Below are positions 44,853 through 53,728 of a stretch of 64,000 nt of DNA, piece after piece. Made by a program: the position numbers and the translations under genes. Numbering within the stretch: position 1 is the first letter of the stretch; each line of letters opens with the position of its first letter. This DNA is from Poriferisodalis sp963663635 (GTDB taxonomy: Bacteria > Actinomycetota > Acidimicrobiia > Acidimicrobiales > Poriferisodalaceae): positions 1 through 64,000 of the forward strand of contig CAXXMY010000015.1 of NCBI GenBank assembly GCA_963663635.2, given 5' to 3'. Below the pieces are notes generated by a model. That model was not told where the DNA came from. It ran no database searches and was given only the letters and a program-made list of their open reading frames with translations.

Positions 44853-45962
44853 TCATCTCAAGTTTTGCTCCAGCACCGCTGCCACGTCATCTCCATGGAG
44901 CAAGCCGACGGGGTCGCCGGTGCGGTTGCAGATGACGACTGGGCGGTCTTCGGACAACAGATGGGGCAGTGCGGTTTCCAGCGACGCTGTGTCGGTGAGC
45001 CGCGGCCACTGCGGGTCGGGCACGGTGTCGCCCAGAGGCCGCATGAGCGAACAGGCTTGAAGCACCTTCGCGATCGGAGCGTCCTGGGTAAACGCCTTGA
45101 CGTAGTCATTCGCCGGCTCGGTCAGGATTTCGAGCGGTGTGCCGACTTGGGTGAACACGCCGTCGCTCATGATCGCAATGCGATCCGCGAGCCGCAGCGC
45201 TTCGGCGAAGTCGTGCGTGATGAACACGATCGTGCGCTGCAATTCCTGTTGGAGCGCCACCAGCTCGTCCTGCATGTCCCGGCGGATCAATGGGTCCAGT
45301 GCCGAGAACGGCTCGTCGAAGAAGAGCACTTCGGGCTCTACCGCCAACGCGCGCGCCAGCCCGACCCGCTGCTGCATGCCGCCGCTGAGCTGCTGGGGGT
45401 AGTGGTCGCCCCATCCGCCGAGGCCCACCGTGTCGAGAACGCGGCGGGCTCGTTCATGGCGCTCGTCGCGGCCGATGCCCTGCACTTCGAGGCCGTACGC
45501 GACGTTGTCAAGGACTCTGCGATGCGGAAAGAGCCCGAAGTGCTGGAACACCATGGCCATCTTCTGGCGCCGCAGGTCGCGCAGCCCTGCGTCGCTGACG
45601 TCGGCCAGGGCCGTGCCGCACACGGTCACGTCGCCCGCGGTGGGCTCGATCAGGCGAGAGACGCAGCGCACCAGCGTCGACTTGCCCGAGCCGGACAGCC
45701 CCATCACGACGAAGGTCTCGCCTGCGCGGACGCGGAAGCTCACGTCGCGCACGGCGATCAAGCAGCCGGTCTCGTCGCGGATCTCCTCGCGCGAGTGGCC
45801 CTGGGCGGCCAGCGTCTTCGCAACGTGGGTGCGTTTGCCGAAGATCTTCCACAGCCCGCTCACGTCGACCATCTCGGCATCCGCACCGTCGGATGCCTGC
45901 GCCGACGCCGCCGGATCGGTTACCGCCGCCGCTGCGGCTTGCGATGCAGTGGTCGACTCCAT
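44853..45962 (-). CDS. proV: Glycine betaine/proline ABC transporter ATPase
   Basis: A 369-residue ProV/OpuAA-type ATPase: Walker A GLSGSGKSTLVR (~95), Q-loop MVFQHFGLFPHR, signature LSGGMQQRVGLARAL (~195), Walker B LFFDEPFSALDP and H-loop THDFAEAL. The stretch KRTHVAKTLAAQGHSREEI near the N-terminus is typical of this subfamily. The C-terminal ~60 residues form a CBS-like unit (SLETALPHLLSEDRPVVICN) that senses ionic strength in OpuA. ATG at 45962 has GGGAGGA upstream. First gene of the transporter operon. Confidence 0.9.
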   Translation of the reverse strand: MESTTASQAAAAAVTDPAASAQASDGADAEMVDVSGLWKIFGKRTHVAKTLAAQGHSREEIRDETGCLIAVRDVSFRVRAGETFVVMGLSGSGKSTLVRCVSRLIEPTAGDVTVCGTALADVSDAGLRDLRRQKMAMVFQHFGLFPHRRVLDNVAYGLEVQGIGRDERHERARRVLDTVGLGGWGDHYPQQLSGGMQQRVGLARALAVEPEVLFFDEPFSALDPLIRRDMQDELVALQQELQRTIVFITHDFAEALRLADRIAIMSDGVFTQVGTPLEILTEPANDYVKAFTQDAPIAKVLQACSLMRPLGDTVPDPQWPRLTDTASLETALPHLLSEDRPVVICNRTGDPVGLLHGDDVAAVLEQNLR

Positions 45963-46021
45963 GGGTCCTCCCGTGGCGCTGCTCACGGTCTGGCTGAGGT
46001 GGTCTGGGGGGCAACTACCCT

Positions 46022-46702
46022 GTGCTGAAGATGGCACGCGACGAGTCTCGCACCGGGACATTCTCCGGGACGCCTTCGGAGCCACGCCCCCCGCGGGGAT
46101 CCCGAGCCAAACCGGTCCAGGAGCGCGCCGTGCAGACGCGGGACCGGATCTGTCAAGCCGCCATCGAGGTCATCAAGGCCGAGGGCGCAGCGAATCTGAC
46201 GCTGGACAAGGTGGCGGTGGCGGCCGGGGTCAGCAAGGGCGGCTTCCTCTACCACTTCGGTTCCAAGGACGCCCTCATGGCCGGCCTGCTCGACGAGACG
46301 CTGGCGGTCCTCGACGATGAGCTGGACAGCCGCGAAGCCAGGTTCCGCGCGGGCGATCCCGCTGCCCGCGGCACATTTGCTCTCGCCTATCTCGACTACG
46401 TGCGCGAGCCGTACAAGGCGGCGGACGACACCTCGGCATCGATCCTGGCCGCAGCAGCTCTCGACGACGATCTGCTTGCTCACACCCGGGAAACCTTCGA
46501 GCGCTGGCAGGAACGCCTCGTGCACAACGACGGTCTCGCAGAGACCACGGGGCTGCTGGCACGCATCGTGGGCGACGGCCTGTGGCTCATCGATTTGTTC
46601 GGCCTTGCGCCGCCCAGCGAGGCCGACAGACGCCGGGTGCTCGACCTCGTCTGGACGATGATCTCCGATCACGACGTCAGCGAGGCTGGCCCGGCCCCAT
46701 AG
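46022..46702 (+). CDS. TetR-family regulator of the betaine cluster (BetI-like role)
   Basis: A 226-residue TetR protein: QTRDRICQAAIEVIKAEG, ANLTLDKVAVAAGVSKGGFL, YHFGSKDALMAGLLDETL form the helix-turn-helix region (~40-90). The C-terminal domain belongs to the TetR_C group with WQERLVHNDGLAETTG. It is divergent from the transporter operon (59 bases between starts) and its 3' end overlaps the convergent GMC gene by 34 bases. By position it probably regulates choline/betaine genes; its ligand is not known. The GTG at 46022 or the ATG three codons later may be the start. Confidence 0.75.
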   Translation: MLKMARDESRTGTFSGTPSEPRPPRGSRAKPVQERAVQTRDRICQAAIEVIKAEGAANLTLDKVAVAAGVSKGGFLYHFGSKDALMAGLLDETLAVLDDELDSREARFRAGDPAARGTFALAYLDYVREPYKAADDTSASILAAAALDDDLLAHTRETFERWQERLVHNDGLAETTGLLARIVGDGLWLIDLFGLAPPSEADRRRVLDLVWTMISDHDVSEAGPAP

Positions 46703-48339
46703 ACCGGTACGTCCAGCGGTTCGAGCGGGTCGTTGCCCAGCAGCAGATCGGCCGCTTTCTCGGCGATCATCATCACTGGCGCGTAAATGTTGCCGTTCGT
46801 GACGCTCGGCATGACCGACGCGTCGACGACGCTCAAGCCCTCGGTGCCGTGCACGCTCATCGACGCTGGATCGGTGACGGCGAGCTCGTCGGCCCCCATC
46901 CGCGCGGTGCCGGCGGGGTGCAGCGCGGTCTCGGCGTCGCGGGCCACCCAGTCCATGATCTCGTCATCGGTCTGTACGCCAGGCCCAGGGGAGATCTCGC
47001 CGTTGTTGAATGATGCGAACGCCGGCTGGTTCATGATGTTGCGGGTCACCCGCACCGTCTCGATCCACTCGCGCCGGTCCTGAGGGGTGGAGAGGTAGTT
47101 AAAGCGGATGGCCGGCTTCTTGACCGGGTCGGTCGAGCGGATCCGTACCCAGCCGCGGGCATCGGAGTACATCGGTCCGACGTGCACCTGGTAGCCGTGC
47201 TTGCCCGCTGGTGCCGAGCCGTCGTATCGCACCGCCAGGGGGAGGAAGTGGAACATGAGGTTCGGGTAGGCCTCGTCAGTGTTGCTGCGGACGAAGCCCC
47301 CAGCCTCGAAGTGGTTCGTGGTGCCCGGTCCGCGCCGGGCAAGCCATTGCATGCCGATCCACGGGCGGCGCCACTTCTGCAGATGCGGCTGCATTGTCAC
47401 GGGCTGCGCTGAGTCGTATTGGATGTAGACCTCGATGTGGTCTTGGAGGTTCTCGCCGACGCCGGCCAAGTCGGACACGACCTCGATACCCAGTGGTTCG
47501 AGCAGGCTCGCAGCGCCGATCCCGGAAAGCTGCAGCAATTGCGCTGAACCAAAGGCCCCGGCGCACAGGATCACGTGTGCGCCGTTGGCGGTGAGCCGCC
47601 GCCCTCGACGGCGATACGCCACGCCCGTCGCTGCGTTCTGGTCGAACAGCACGCGTTCGATGAGTGCGCCGGTGCGCACCGTGAGGTTCGGCCGATTCAG
47701 GACGGGGTGCAGATACGCGCGCGCTGCAGAAAGCCGCCGGCCACGATGGATGTTGCGATCGAACGCGGCAAAACCCTCCTGCCGGAAACCGTTGACGTCG
47801 TCGGTGAGCTCGTAGCCGGCTTCTTGAACTGCGTCGAAGAAAGCCCCGAACAGGGGACTCGTCGCCGGACCGCGTTCGAGGATCAGCGGGCCGCTGCCGC
47901 CGCGCCAGGCGTCAGGGCCAGCCAGGCAGGTCTCCATGCGCTTGAAATACGGCAGGCAATGCCGGTAATCCCAGGCCTCCATGTCCGGCTGGCGAGCCCA
48001 CTTGTCGTAGTCCGCGGGGTTCCCTCGCTGAAAGATCATCCCGTTGATCGAGCTGGACCCGCCCAGGACCTTGCCGCGGGCGTGGTACACGCGCCGGCCG
48101 TCCATGTGAGGCTCGGGCTCGGTTTCGTACTGCCAGTCGTAGAACCGGTTCCCGATCGGCATTGCCAGCGCCGCGGGCATGTGAATGAGGACATCCCAGC
48201 GGTAGTCGCGACGACCTGCTTCCAGCACCAGCACACGGGTGTCGTCGTCTGCACTCAGCCGATTTGCGAGCGCGCAGCCAGCCGAGCCGCCTCCCACGAT
48301 GATGAAGTCGTACCGAGGATCTTTCACGATCTCACCCAC
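46669..48339 (-). CDS. betA: GMC oxidoreductase, choline dehydrogenase-like
   Basis: A 556-residue FAD enzyme. The dinucleotide site is FIIVGGGSAGCALANRLS near residue 12. GMC signature 1 is HARGKVLGGSSSINGMIFQR (~85) and signature 2 is GAFGSAQLLQLSGIG (~260). The C-terminal active-site region contains DAETALHPAGTARMG and ASVMPSVTNGN. Length and context (choline sulfatase, betaine transporter) point to choline to betaine-aldehyde oxidation. No betaine-aldehyde dehydrogenase is nearby; some choline dehydrogenases also perform that step. Substrate assignment within GMC enzymes is inferred from the neighbours. Confidence 0.8.
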   Translation of the reverse strand: MGEIVKDPRYDFIIVGGGSAGCALANRLSADDDTRVLVLEAGRRDYRWDVLIHMPAALAMPIGNRFYDWQYETEPEPHMDGRRVYHARGKVLGGSSSINGMIFQRGNPADYDKWARQPDMEAWDYRHCLPYFKRMETCLAGPDAWRGGSGPLILERGPATSPLFGAFFDAVQEAGYELTDDVNGFRQEGFAAFDRNIHRGRRLSAARAYLHPVLNRPNLTVRTGALIERVLFDQNAATGVAYRRRGRRLTANGAHVILCAGAFGSAQLLQLSGIGAASLLEPLGIEVVSDLAGVGENLQDHIEVYIQYDSAQPVTMQPHLQKWRRPWIGMQWLARRGPGTTNHFEAGGFVRSNTDEAYPNLMFHFLPLAVRYDGSAPAGKHGYQVHVGPMYSDARGWVRIRSTDPVKKPAIRFNYLSTPQDRREWIETVRVTRNIMNQPAFASFNNGEISPGPGVQTDDEIMDWVARDAETALHPAGTARMGADELAVTDPASMSVHGTEGLSVVDASVMPSVTNGNIYAPVMMIAEKAADLLLGNDPLEPLDVPVYGAGPASLTS

Positions 48340-48372
48340 GAAGCCGTGTGCCGGGACATGCGACGCGAACCC

Positions 48373-48413
48373 CGAAGGCGTCGGCCCAGTCCTGATGCGG
48401 GCCGACGCCTTCG
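48373..48413 (-). terminator. Perfect 15-bp hairpin between SBP gene and betA
   Basis: CGAAGGCGTCGGCCC (48373-48387) and its exact reverse complement (48399-48413) enclose an 11-base loop, 28 bases after the binding-protein stop and 33 bases before the betA start on the same strand. There is no T-run, so it may be an attenuator or an mRNA stabiliser that makes the lipoprotein more abundant than the enzyme. Confidence 0.6.
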
Positions 48414-48441
48414 AGGCAGCGTCGTGATGTGGCCAGGCCGG

Positions 48442-49431
48442 CTACTCCAGCCAGGCGCTCCATGTGTCTTCGTTGTCGGCGATCCATGCCGCTGCGGCAT
48501 CCTCGACCGACAAGCCATCGCTCTCGACGGCAGCCAGCATCGAGATCTGGTCGGCGCTGTCGTAGCTCATGGCACGCAGGAGCGCATCGGCAGCCGGTGC
48601 GTTCTCTGTGAGGTCGGCGTCGATGATCTTGAACAGCACGTCGGCTGGATAGTCGCAGTCCACGCCGCCCGCATCCGCCGTGGCGTAGCAGTCGTCGCTG
48701 TAGTCGGGCAGCAGCACATTGGTCAGGTCGTACTTGTTGAATGCGGAGTGCGGCGTCCACAGGTACACCAGGACACCCTCTTCGCGGCTGTACGCAGCGT
48801 CGACGGCCGCGAGAATCGCTGCCTCGGAACCGGCGTACACGACCTGAAGCGGCAGTCCCAGGTTGTTGATGATGTCCTCGTCGAACTGCACGAAGCTTGG
48901 ATCGCCGCCCAGGAATTGCCCGAGGTCGCCGGTCTCGGCGGTTGCGAACAAGGCGGCGAGCTCGGGATCGGCGAAGCCCTCCCAGGTGGCCAGCTCGGGA
49001 TGCTGCTCGACCATGTAGGTCGGGATGAACCATCCGATCTTGCCGACTGGGCCGAGCAGACCGGCATGGTCCACGTTGGCGTCCGGGTTGTCGATGAAGT
49101 CGACGACGTTCGGCGCGTGACCCGATGGCCATACCTCGAGCGAGGCGCTGATGTCGCCGGTGTTGATCGCAGCCCATTGCGCGTTCTCGTCGATCTCCAC
49201 GATCTCGACGTCGTAGCCAAGTTCGCTCTCGAGCAGCTGGGCAGCTACTTCGACGTTCAGCGCCGAACCGTTCCACGGATTGGCAGCGAGTGTGATCTCG
49301 GACTGCGAACCGAGGTCGTCGCCTCCGCACGCGGCGGCAAGCAGCGCGAGCGCGGCGAGCAGTGCCAAGCGCAGTGGCCATCTGCGTTGCCGTCCCTGAC
49401 GGCGGCTGAACGATTGTGTTGACATTGGCAT
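48442..49431 (-). CDS. Glycine betaine-binding lipoprotein (OpuAC/ProX type)
   Basis: A 329-residue substrate-binding protein of the OpuAC family. It has a lipoprotein signal, LRLALLAALALLAAACGGDD, with the lipid-anchored Cys near residue 35. The binding domain shows TLAANPWNGSALNVEVAA, ASLEVWPSGHAPN, KIGWFIPTYMVEQHPELATW and VLVYLWTPHSAFNKYDL, with the aromatic residues that cage quaternary amines. It would deliver betaine or choline to the ProU-type transporter encoded 3.5 kb away. Transcribed divergently from the choline sulfatase gene. Confidence 0.85.
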   Translation of the reverse strand: MPMSTQSFSRRQGRQRRWPLRLALLAALALLAAACGGDDLGSQSEITLAANPWNGSALNVEVAAQLLESELGYDVEIVEIDENAQWAAINTGDISASLEVWPSGHAPNVVDFIDNPDANVDHAGLLGPVGKIGWFIPTYMVEQHPELATWEGFADPELAALFATAETGDLGQFLGGDPSFVQFDEDIINNLGLPLQVVYAGSEAAILAAVDAAYSREEGVLVYLWTPHSAFNKYDLTNVLLPDYSDDCYATADAGGVDCDYPADVLFKIIDADLTENAPAADALLRAMSYDSADQISMLAAVESDGLSVEDAAAAWIADNEDTWSAWLE

Positions 49432-49465
49432 TCCCCCCGGTTGCCTCGGGCCAGACCAAAACCGG

Positions 49466-49483
49466 CCAAACAGACTGTTTTGG
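49466..49483. promoter_or_regulatory. Palindrome between betaine SBP gene and choline sulfatase gene
   Basis: CCAAACAGACTGTTTTGG is a near-perfect palindrome (CCAAACAG / CTGTTTTGG) in the 150-base divergent region, 35 bases from the lipoprotein start and about 100 bases before betC. Its size and symmetry suit a TetR operator; the regulator at 46022 is a candidate. Confidence 0.45.
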
Positions 49484-49565
49484 AAACGCTAGCACGCAGG
49501 GATCGGTTGAATTGACGCCACCGTGGCGGGAGTGGGGCCGCTGTTTGCTGCGGTTCCGTTCGGCG

Positions 49566-49571
49566 TATACT
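49566..49571 (+). promoter_or_regulatory. betC: -10 element of betC, leaderless mRNA likely
   Basis: TATACT lies 10 bases before the ATG at 49582, placing the transcript start at the TTG/ATG start region. TTGCTG 15 bases upstream (49545-49550) is a possible -35. No ribosome-binding site is present. Confidence 0.5.
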
Positions 49572-49581
49572 GTTCGGCTTG

Positions 49582-51090
49582 ATGGCATCTCCCAACGTGC
49601 TGTTGGTCATGGCCGATCAGCTCGCGCCACACTTCACCGGCACCTATGGGCATCCGCTGGTGCGCACGCCGGCCATGGATGCACTCGCCGAACGCGGCGC
49701 CCGCTTCGACGCGGCGTACTGCCACTCGCCGCTCTGCGGGCCATCGCGCCTGTCGATGATGTCGGGCCGGCACGCCTCCGATGTCGGCGCGTGGGACAAC
49801 GCTGCAGAGTGGCCCGCGGAGGTTCCGACCATCGCGCACTGGATGAACCTGGCGGGCTACCGGACCGTGCTGTCGGGCAAGATGCACTTCATCGGTCCCG
49901 ACCAGCTGCACGGCTTCAGCCAGCGCCTGACCACCGATCTCTACCCGGCCAACTTCGCCTGGACGCCTGACTGGGACGCCGCCGACGTGCGGATCGACAA
50001 GTGGTACCACAACATGACCAGCCTCGCCGAGGCCGGTCAGGCGCTGGCCACTTATCAGATCGACTACGACGACGAAGTGGGGTTCGCCGCAAAGCGTTGC
50101 CTCTACGACCTGGCGCGCGACGCCGATGAGCGGCCCTTCTTCCTGGCTGTTGGGTTCATCCACCCTCACGATCCCTACGTGGCTCGGCCCCAGTGGTGGG
50201 ACCTCTACGACCACGACCAGATCGATCTGCCGGGGCCCTCCCCAGACGAGCTGGATCCGCACACGGTCCGCATCCGTGCAGCCATCGAAGCCGACACGAT
50301 CGGCTGGACAGAACAACAGTGCCGCAATGCCCGCCACGGCTACTATGCCAATACGAGCTACTTCGATTGGTGGCTCAGCGAACTGCTGCGGGTGCTGGAT
50401 GAGACCGGCCAGACCGACAACACCGTGGTGGTCGCGACGAGCGATCACGGGGACATGCTGGGCGACCGCAGCACCTGGTTCAAGATGTCGTTCTTCGAGC
50501 GATCTGCCCGGGTGCCGCTTGTACTGGCCGGACCCGGAATCTCGGCCGGCACGGTGCCCAACGCGTGCTCGCTGCTGGATCTGGCGCCGACGCTGCTCGA
50601 CATTGCCGGCGAACCCTGGCCCGATCTCGGCGTTTCGTTGGCAGGCCGCAGCCTGTGGCCGGCTGCCACCGGGGGCGACGACCCGGTCGATGAGGCCGTG
50701 GGCGAGTACATGGGCGAGCTCACGTCGCACCCCATTTTCATGATCCGCCGGGGCCGACACAAGTACATCCACTGCGACTCTGATCCCCCGCAGCTGTATG
50801 ACCTCGAGGCCGACCCGGCCGAGCACCGAAACCTGGCCGACCCGGCCGTCGGTGCCCCAGCAGATGCCGAACTCGCAGCCGATTTCGCCACCGAAGTAGC
50901 CGAACGGTGGGATTCGGCTGCTCTCCGCGAGCGGGTGCTGGCCTCCCAGCGTGCCCGCCGAGTCGTGCACGCAGCATCTCGCGAGGGATGGGACTACACG
51001 CCGGTTCGCGATGCCGCAGAGGAATACGTCCGCGATCACATGGACTGGGCCGAAGCCGGCCCAAGTTTGCGATTCCCACGCGTCGACTAG
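49582..51090 (+). CDS. betC: Choline sulfatase
   Basis: A 502-residue type I sulfatase matching choline sulfatases. NVLLVMADQLAPHF supplies the first metal-binding Asp. HSPLCGPSRLSMMSGR carries the CxPSR motif whose Cys52 becomes formylglycine. HPHDPYVARPQWWDLY and VVVATSDHGDMLGDR give further metal and substrate residues. The C-terminal part, residues ~440-502, is longer than in generic sulfatases, as in BetC. It hydrolyses choline-O-sulfate to choline and sulfate, feeding the dehydrogenase encoded opposite. Located next to betaine-uptake genes. Confidence 0.88.
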   Translation: MASPNVLLVMADQLAPHFTGTYGHPLVRTPAMDALAERGARFDAAYCHSPLCGPSRLSMMSGRHASDVGAWDNAAEWPAEVPTIAHWMNLAGYRTVLSGKMHFIGPDQLHGFSQRLTTDLYPANFAWTPDWDAADVRIDKWYHNMTSLAEAGQALATYQIDYDDEVGFAAKRCLYDLARDADERPFFLAVGFIHPHDPYVARPQWWDLYDHDQIDLPGPSPDELDPHTVRIRAAIEADTIGWTEQQCRNARHGYYANTSYFDWWLSELLRVLDETGQTDNTVVVATSDHGDMLGDRSTWFKMSFFERSARVPLVLAGPGISAGTVPNACSLLDLAPTLLDIAGEPWPDLGVSLAGRSLWPAATGGDDPVDEAVGEYMGELTSHPIFMIRRGRHKYIHCDSDPPQLYDLEADPAEHRNLADPAVGAPADAELAADFATEVAERWDSAALRERVLASQRARRVVHAASREGWDYTPVRDAAEEYVRDHMDWAEAGPSLRFPRVD

Positions 51091-51233
51091 CCCACTAGCC
51101 CGCAACGTTGCCGAAACATCTCGGCAACAGCGCCGACCCGTGCTGTGCATCGAGCGGACACGGCTCGGTGACCACGGTGCAACACGCGAATCCTAGCTTG
51201 CCCGACATCAGCCAAATCGTCGGGAGGACGCCC

Positions 51234-52637
51234 ATGAAACGCGAGCTACTTATCGCCGCCGCGGGTGCCGTTGGCGGCTTCTTCCTCTTTGCCGGGCCAG
51301 TCGGGGCACAGGACGACTCCATGTCGGCCGAGATGGTGCAGGCCGTCATGGACAACCTGTGGGTGTTCATCGCCGGCGTCCTGGTGTTCTTGATGCAGGC
51401 CGGTTTCGCCATGCTCGAGTCGGGCCTGACGCGCTCGAAGAACGTCGCGAACATCATGGCCAAGAACCTCGCCGACGCATCCATCGGCATCCTCGCGTTC
51501 TTCCTCATCGGCTACGGACTCGCCTACGGCGATGGCGGCAACAGCTTCTTCGGCTGGGGCTCGTTCGCACTGTCGGGCGTCGATCTCTTCGGTATCACCT
51601 TCATCGACGAGGCCGACGGACTGCTGAAGGGCAAACTGTCAGGCTCGACGGATTTCTTCTTCCAAGCAGTCTTCGCCGCGACCGCAGTCACCATCGCCTC
51701 CGGGGCGATGGCCGAGCGCACGAAGTTCAGCACCTACCTCATCTTCAGCCTCGTGATGACGGCGATCATCTACCCCGTCATCGTCCACTGGACCTGGGGC
51801 GGCGGCCTCATCTCCAAGATCTCCATCGGGGATGCCGTCTACAGCGACTTCGCCGGATCGACCATCGTGCACAGCGTCGGCGGCTGGGCAGCGCTTGTCG
51901 GCGCTTGGATGCTGGGTCCGCGCATCGGCAAGTACAACGCCGAAGGCACGTCGCGCAACATTCCGGGACACAACGTGACCCTTGCGATCCTGGGCGTGTT
52001 CATCCTGTGGTTCGGCTGGTTCGGGTTCAACCCGGGCTCGGAGCTTGCCGCGGACGAGTACGTGATGTTCGTGGCGCTCAACACCGTGCTGGCAGCGTGC
52101 GCAGGAATGATCGGCGCCACAGCGCTGAACTGGATCCGCACGGGCCGTCCCGACGTCCCGATGGCCGGCAACGGTGTGCTGGCGGGCCTCGTGGCCATCA
52201 CCGCGGGCTGCGGCACGATGACTCCCTGGGGCGCCATAATCACCGGCTTCATTGCGGGCATCATCGTGGTGCTGGTTGTCGGTTTCGTCGACCGCAAGCT
52301 GAAGATCGACGATCCCGTTGGCGCCTTCGCCGTCCACGGCGCTGCTGGCATTTGGGGAACCCTGGCAATCGGCCTGTTCGCCCACTACGACGATGCCTTC
52401 CTGGGCCGCGAAGACGCTGGTCTGTTCTACGGCGGCGGCATCGAGCAACTGGTCGTGCAGTTCCTCATGGTCGTGATCGTGGCGGTCTGGGTGATCGTGA
52501 CGTCAGTGATCCTGTTCGGAATCTTGAAAGCCACCATCGGTCTGCGGGTGTCGGCAGAGGAGGAAATGGTGGGTCTCGATGTGTCTGAACACGGAGGCCC
52601 CGGATTGGCGCTCGACGACGTGGTTTCGGGCGGCTGA
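51234..52637 (+). CDS. amt: Ammonium transporter Amt
   Basis: A 467-residue ammonia/ammonium channel with a cleavable-looking signal sequence (LLIAAAGAVGGFFLFAGPVG, ending AQ) and 11 expected membrane helices. Family marks: AGFAMLESGLTRSKN (~60), TIVHSVGGWAALVGAWMLGPR with the first pore His, FGWFGFNPGSEL, and DPVGAFAVHGAAGIWGTLA with the second pore His. The start at 51234 follows GGGAGGA by 6 bases. No GlnK/PII gene follows, where one is often found. A strong hairpin terminates the gene. Confidence 0.93.
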   Translation: MKRELLIAAAGAVGGFFLFAGPVGAQDDSMSAEMVQAVMDNLWVFIAGVLVFLMQAGFAMLESGLTRSKNVANIMAKNLADASIGILAFFLIGYGLAYGDGGNSFFGWGSFALSGVDLFGITFIDEADGLLKGKLSGSTDFFFQAVFAATAVTIASGAMAERTKFSTYLIFSLVMTAIIYPVIVHWTWGGGLISKISIGDAVYSDFAGSTIVHSVGGWAALVGAWMLGPRIGKYNAEGTSRNIPGHNVTLAILGVFILWFGWFGFNPGSELAADEYVMFVALNTVLAACAGMIGATALNWIRTGRPDVPMAGNGVLAGLVAITAGCGTMTPWGAIITGFIAGIIVVLVVGFVDRKLKIDDPVGAFAVHGAAGIWGTLAIGLFAHYDDAFLGREDAGLFYGGGIEQLVVQFLMVVIVAVWVIVTSVILFGILKATIGLRVSAEEEMVGLDVSEHGGPGLALDDVVSGG

Positions 52638-52690
52638 CACTCAACCACGGGCTGAGTCGTCAAGCGACCACCTGCTCTGCCTGTCAGCGG

Positions 52691-52718
52691 AAGTCCCCGG
52701 GTTTGCGCCCGGGGACTT
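52691..52718 (+). terminator. Hairpin terminator after amt
   Basis: AAGTCCCCGGG and CCCGGGGACTT form a perfect 11-bp stem with a six-base loop (TTTGCG), 54 bases after the amt stop. The short T-run at the stem end and symmetric sequence suggest an intrinsic terminator. Confidence 0.7.
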
Positions 52719-52759
52719 TCCGCGCCCGGGCGCAGATCGATGCGTCTAGTTTCGACAGG

Positions 52760-53668
52760 GTGCGGCGAGGAGTGGTCACTGACTCGCTGGTGAATGTGGC
52801 CCGGGGGCTGGCGATGGGGGCCGCGGATGTGGTGCCGGGAGTGTCGGGCGGCACGATGGCGTTGCTGCTGGGGGTCTATGACCGGCTGGTGGGTCAGATT
52901 GCGCTTGTGAGCTCCGGGGCCGGGTGGCTGCTGCGGGGGCGTCCACGCCAGGCAATTGAGCGAGGGCGCCAGGCGGACTGGCCGTTCTTGGTCAGTCTTG
53001 GATGCGGCATCGGGCTCGCGATCGGCGGGCTCGTGCAGCTCGTGCGGGTGCTGATCGAAGAGCAGCCGGTCGTGCTATCGGCCGCCTTCTTCGGGCTCGT
53101 TGCGGCGACGGTCGTGACAACTCGGCGCGAAGTCGGCCGCTGGGATGCTCGCCTCGTTGTCGTGTTCGTGGCAGTTGCGGTGGCGGTGTTCGCCGTCCTC
53201 GGCCTCCGCTCTGGCACCGTCGCCGAACCATCGAGTGCGGTCGTTGTCGGCGCTGGCGCGCTGGCGATCTGCGCAATGATCCTGCCCGGCATCTCGGGAG
53301 CGTTCGTGTTGTTGCTGCTGGGGCTGTACGACCCCATCACCGAAGCGGTGTCGGATCGGGAACTTGGCACGATCGCGTTGTTCGGACTTGGTGCGGCAAT
53401 CGGCCTGGGGCTGTTCTCCCGCCTGTTGGAGCGCCTGCTCGCTCGCAGCCGCGATCTGGTCGTGGCAGTGCTGATGGGCTTGATGGCGGGCTCGTTGCGG
53501 GTCCTGTGGCCGTGGCCAGCCGATACTGAGGATGTCGCGAGCTTCGGCAATGCTGAACTCGGGTCCCCGGTCGCGTCAGACCTGCTGGGCGCGATCGTTG
53601 TCGCTACGGTGGCTGCGGCCGTTGCTGCAAGCCTGCACCGTCTCGGTGCACGTCGGGCGTCTGCGTGA
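52760..53668 (+). CDS. DUF368 membrane protein (PopT-like undecaprenyl-phosphate translocase)
   Basis: A 302-residue membrane protein of the DUF368 family, members of which (PopT) were shown to recycle the C55-phosphate lipid carrier across the membrane. Two related motifs mark the inverted halves: GAADVVPGVSGGTMALLLGV (~15) and AMILPGISGAFVLLLLGLYD (~170). About 8-10 hydrophobic segments are visible. GTG at 52760 is the likeliest start; GTG at 52772 is also possible. The gene follows the amt terminator and precedes topA by 60 bases. Confidence 0.85.
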   Translation: MRRGVVTDSLVNVARGLAMGAADVVPGVSGGTMALLLGVYDRLVGQIALVSSGAGWLLRGRPRQAIERGRQADWPFLVSLGCGIGLAIGGLVQLVRVLIEEQPVVLSAAFFGLVAATVVTTRREVGRWDARLVVVFVAVAVAVFAVLGLRSGTVAEPSSAVVVGAGALAICAMILPGISGAFVLLLLGLYDPITEAVSDRELGTIALFGLGAAIGLGLFSRLLERLLARSRDLVVAVLMGLMAGSLRVLWPWPADTEDVASFGNAELGSPVASDLLGAIVVATVAAAVAASLHRLGARRASA

Positions 53669-53728
53669 CGGCACTCCGCCGCCGCTAGTCGAGACCGTTC
53701 CGTTACCGTCCGGCTCCGCCCACCCCGG

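Noticed and set aside
44553..46028. 491-codon plus-strand frame opposite the ProV-type ATPase
   Set aside because: The minus strand holds all ABC ATPase motifs; the plus frame is a shadow.
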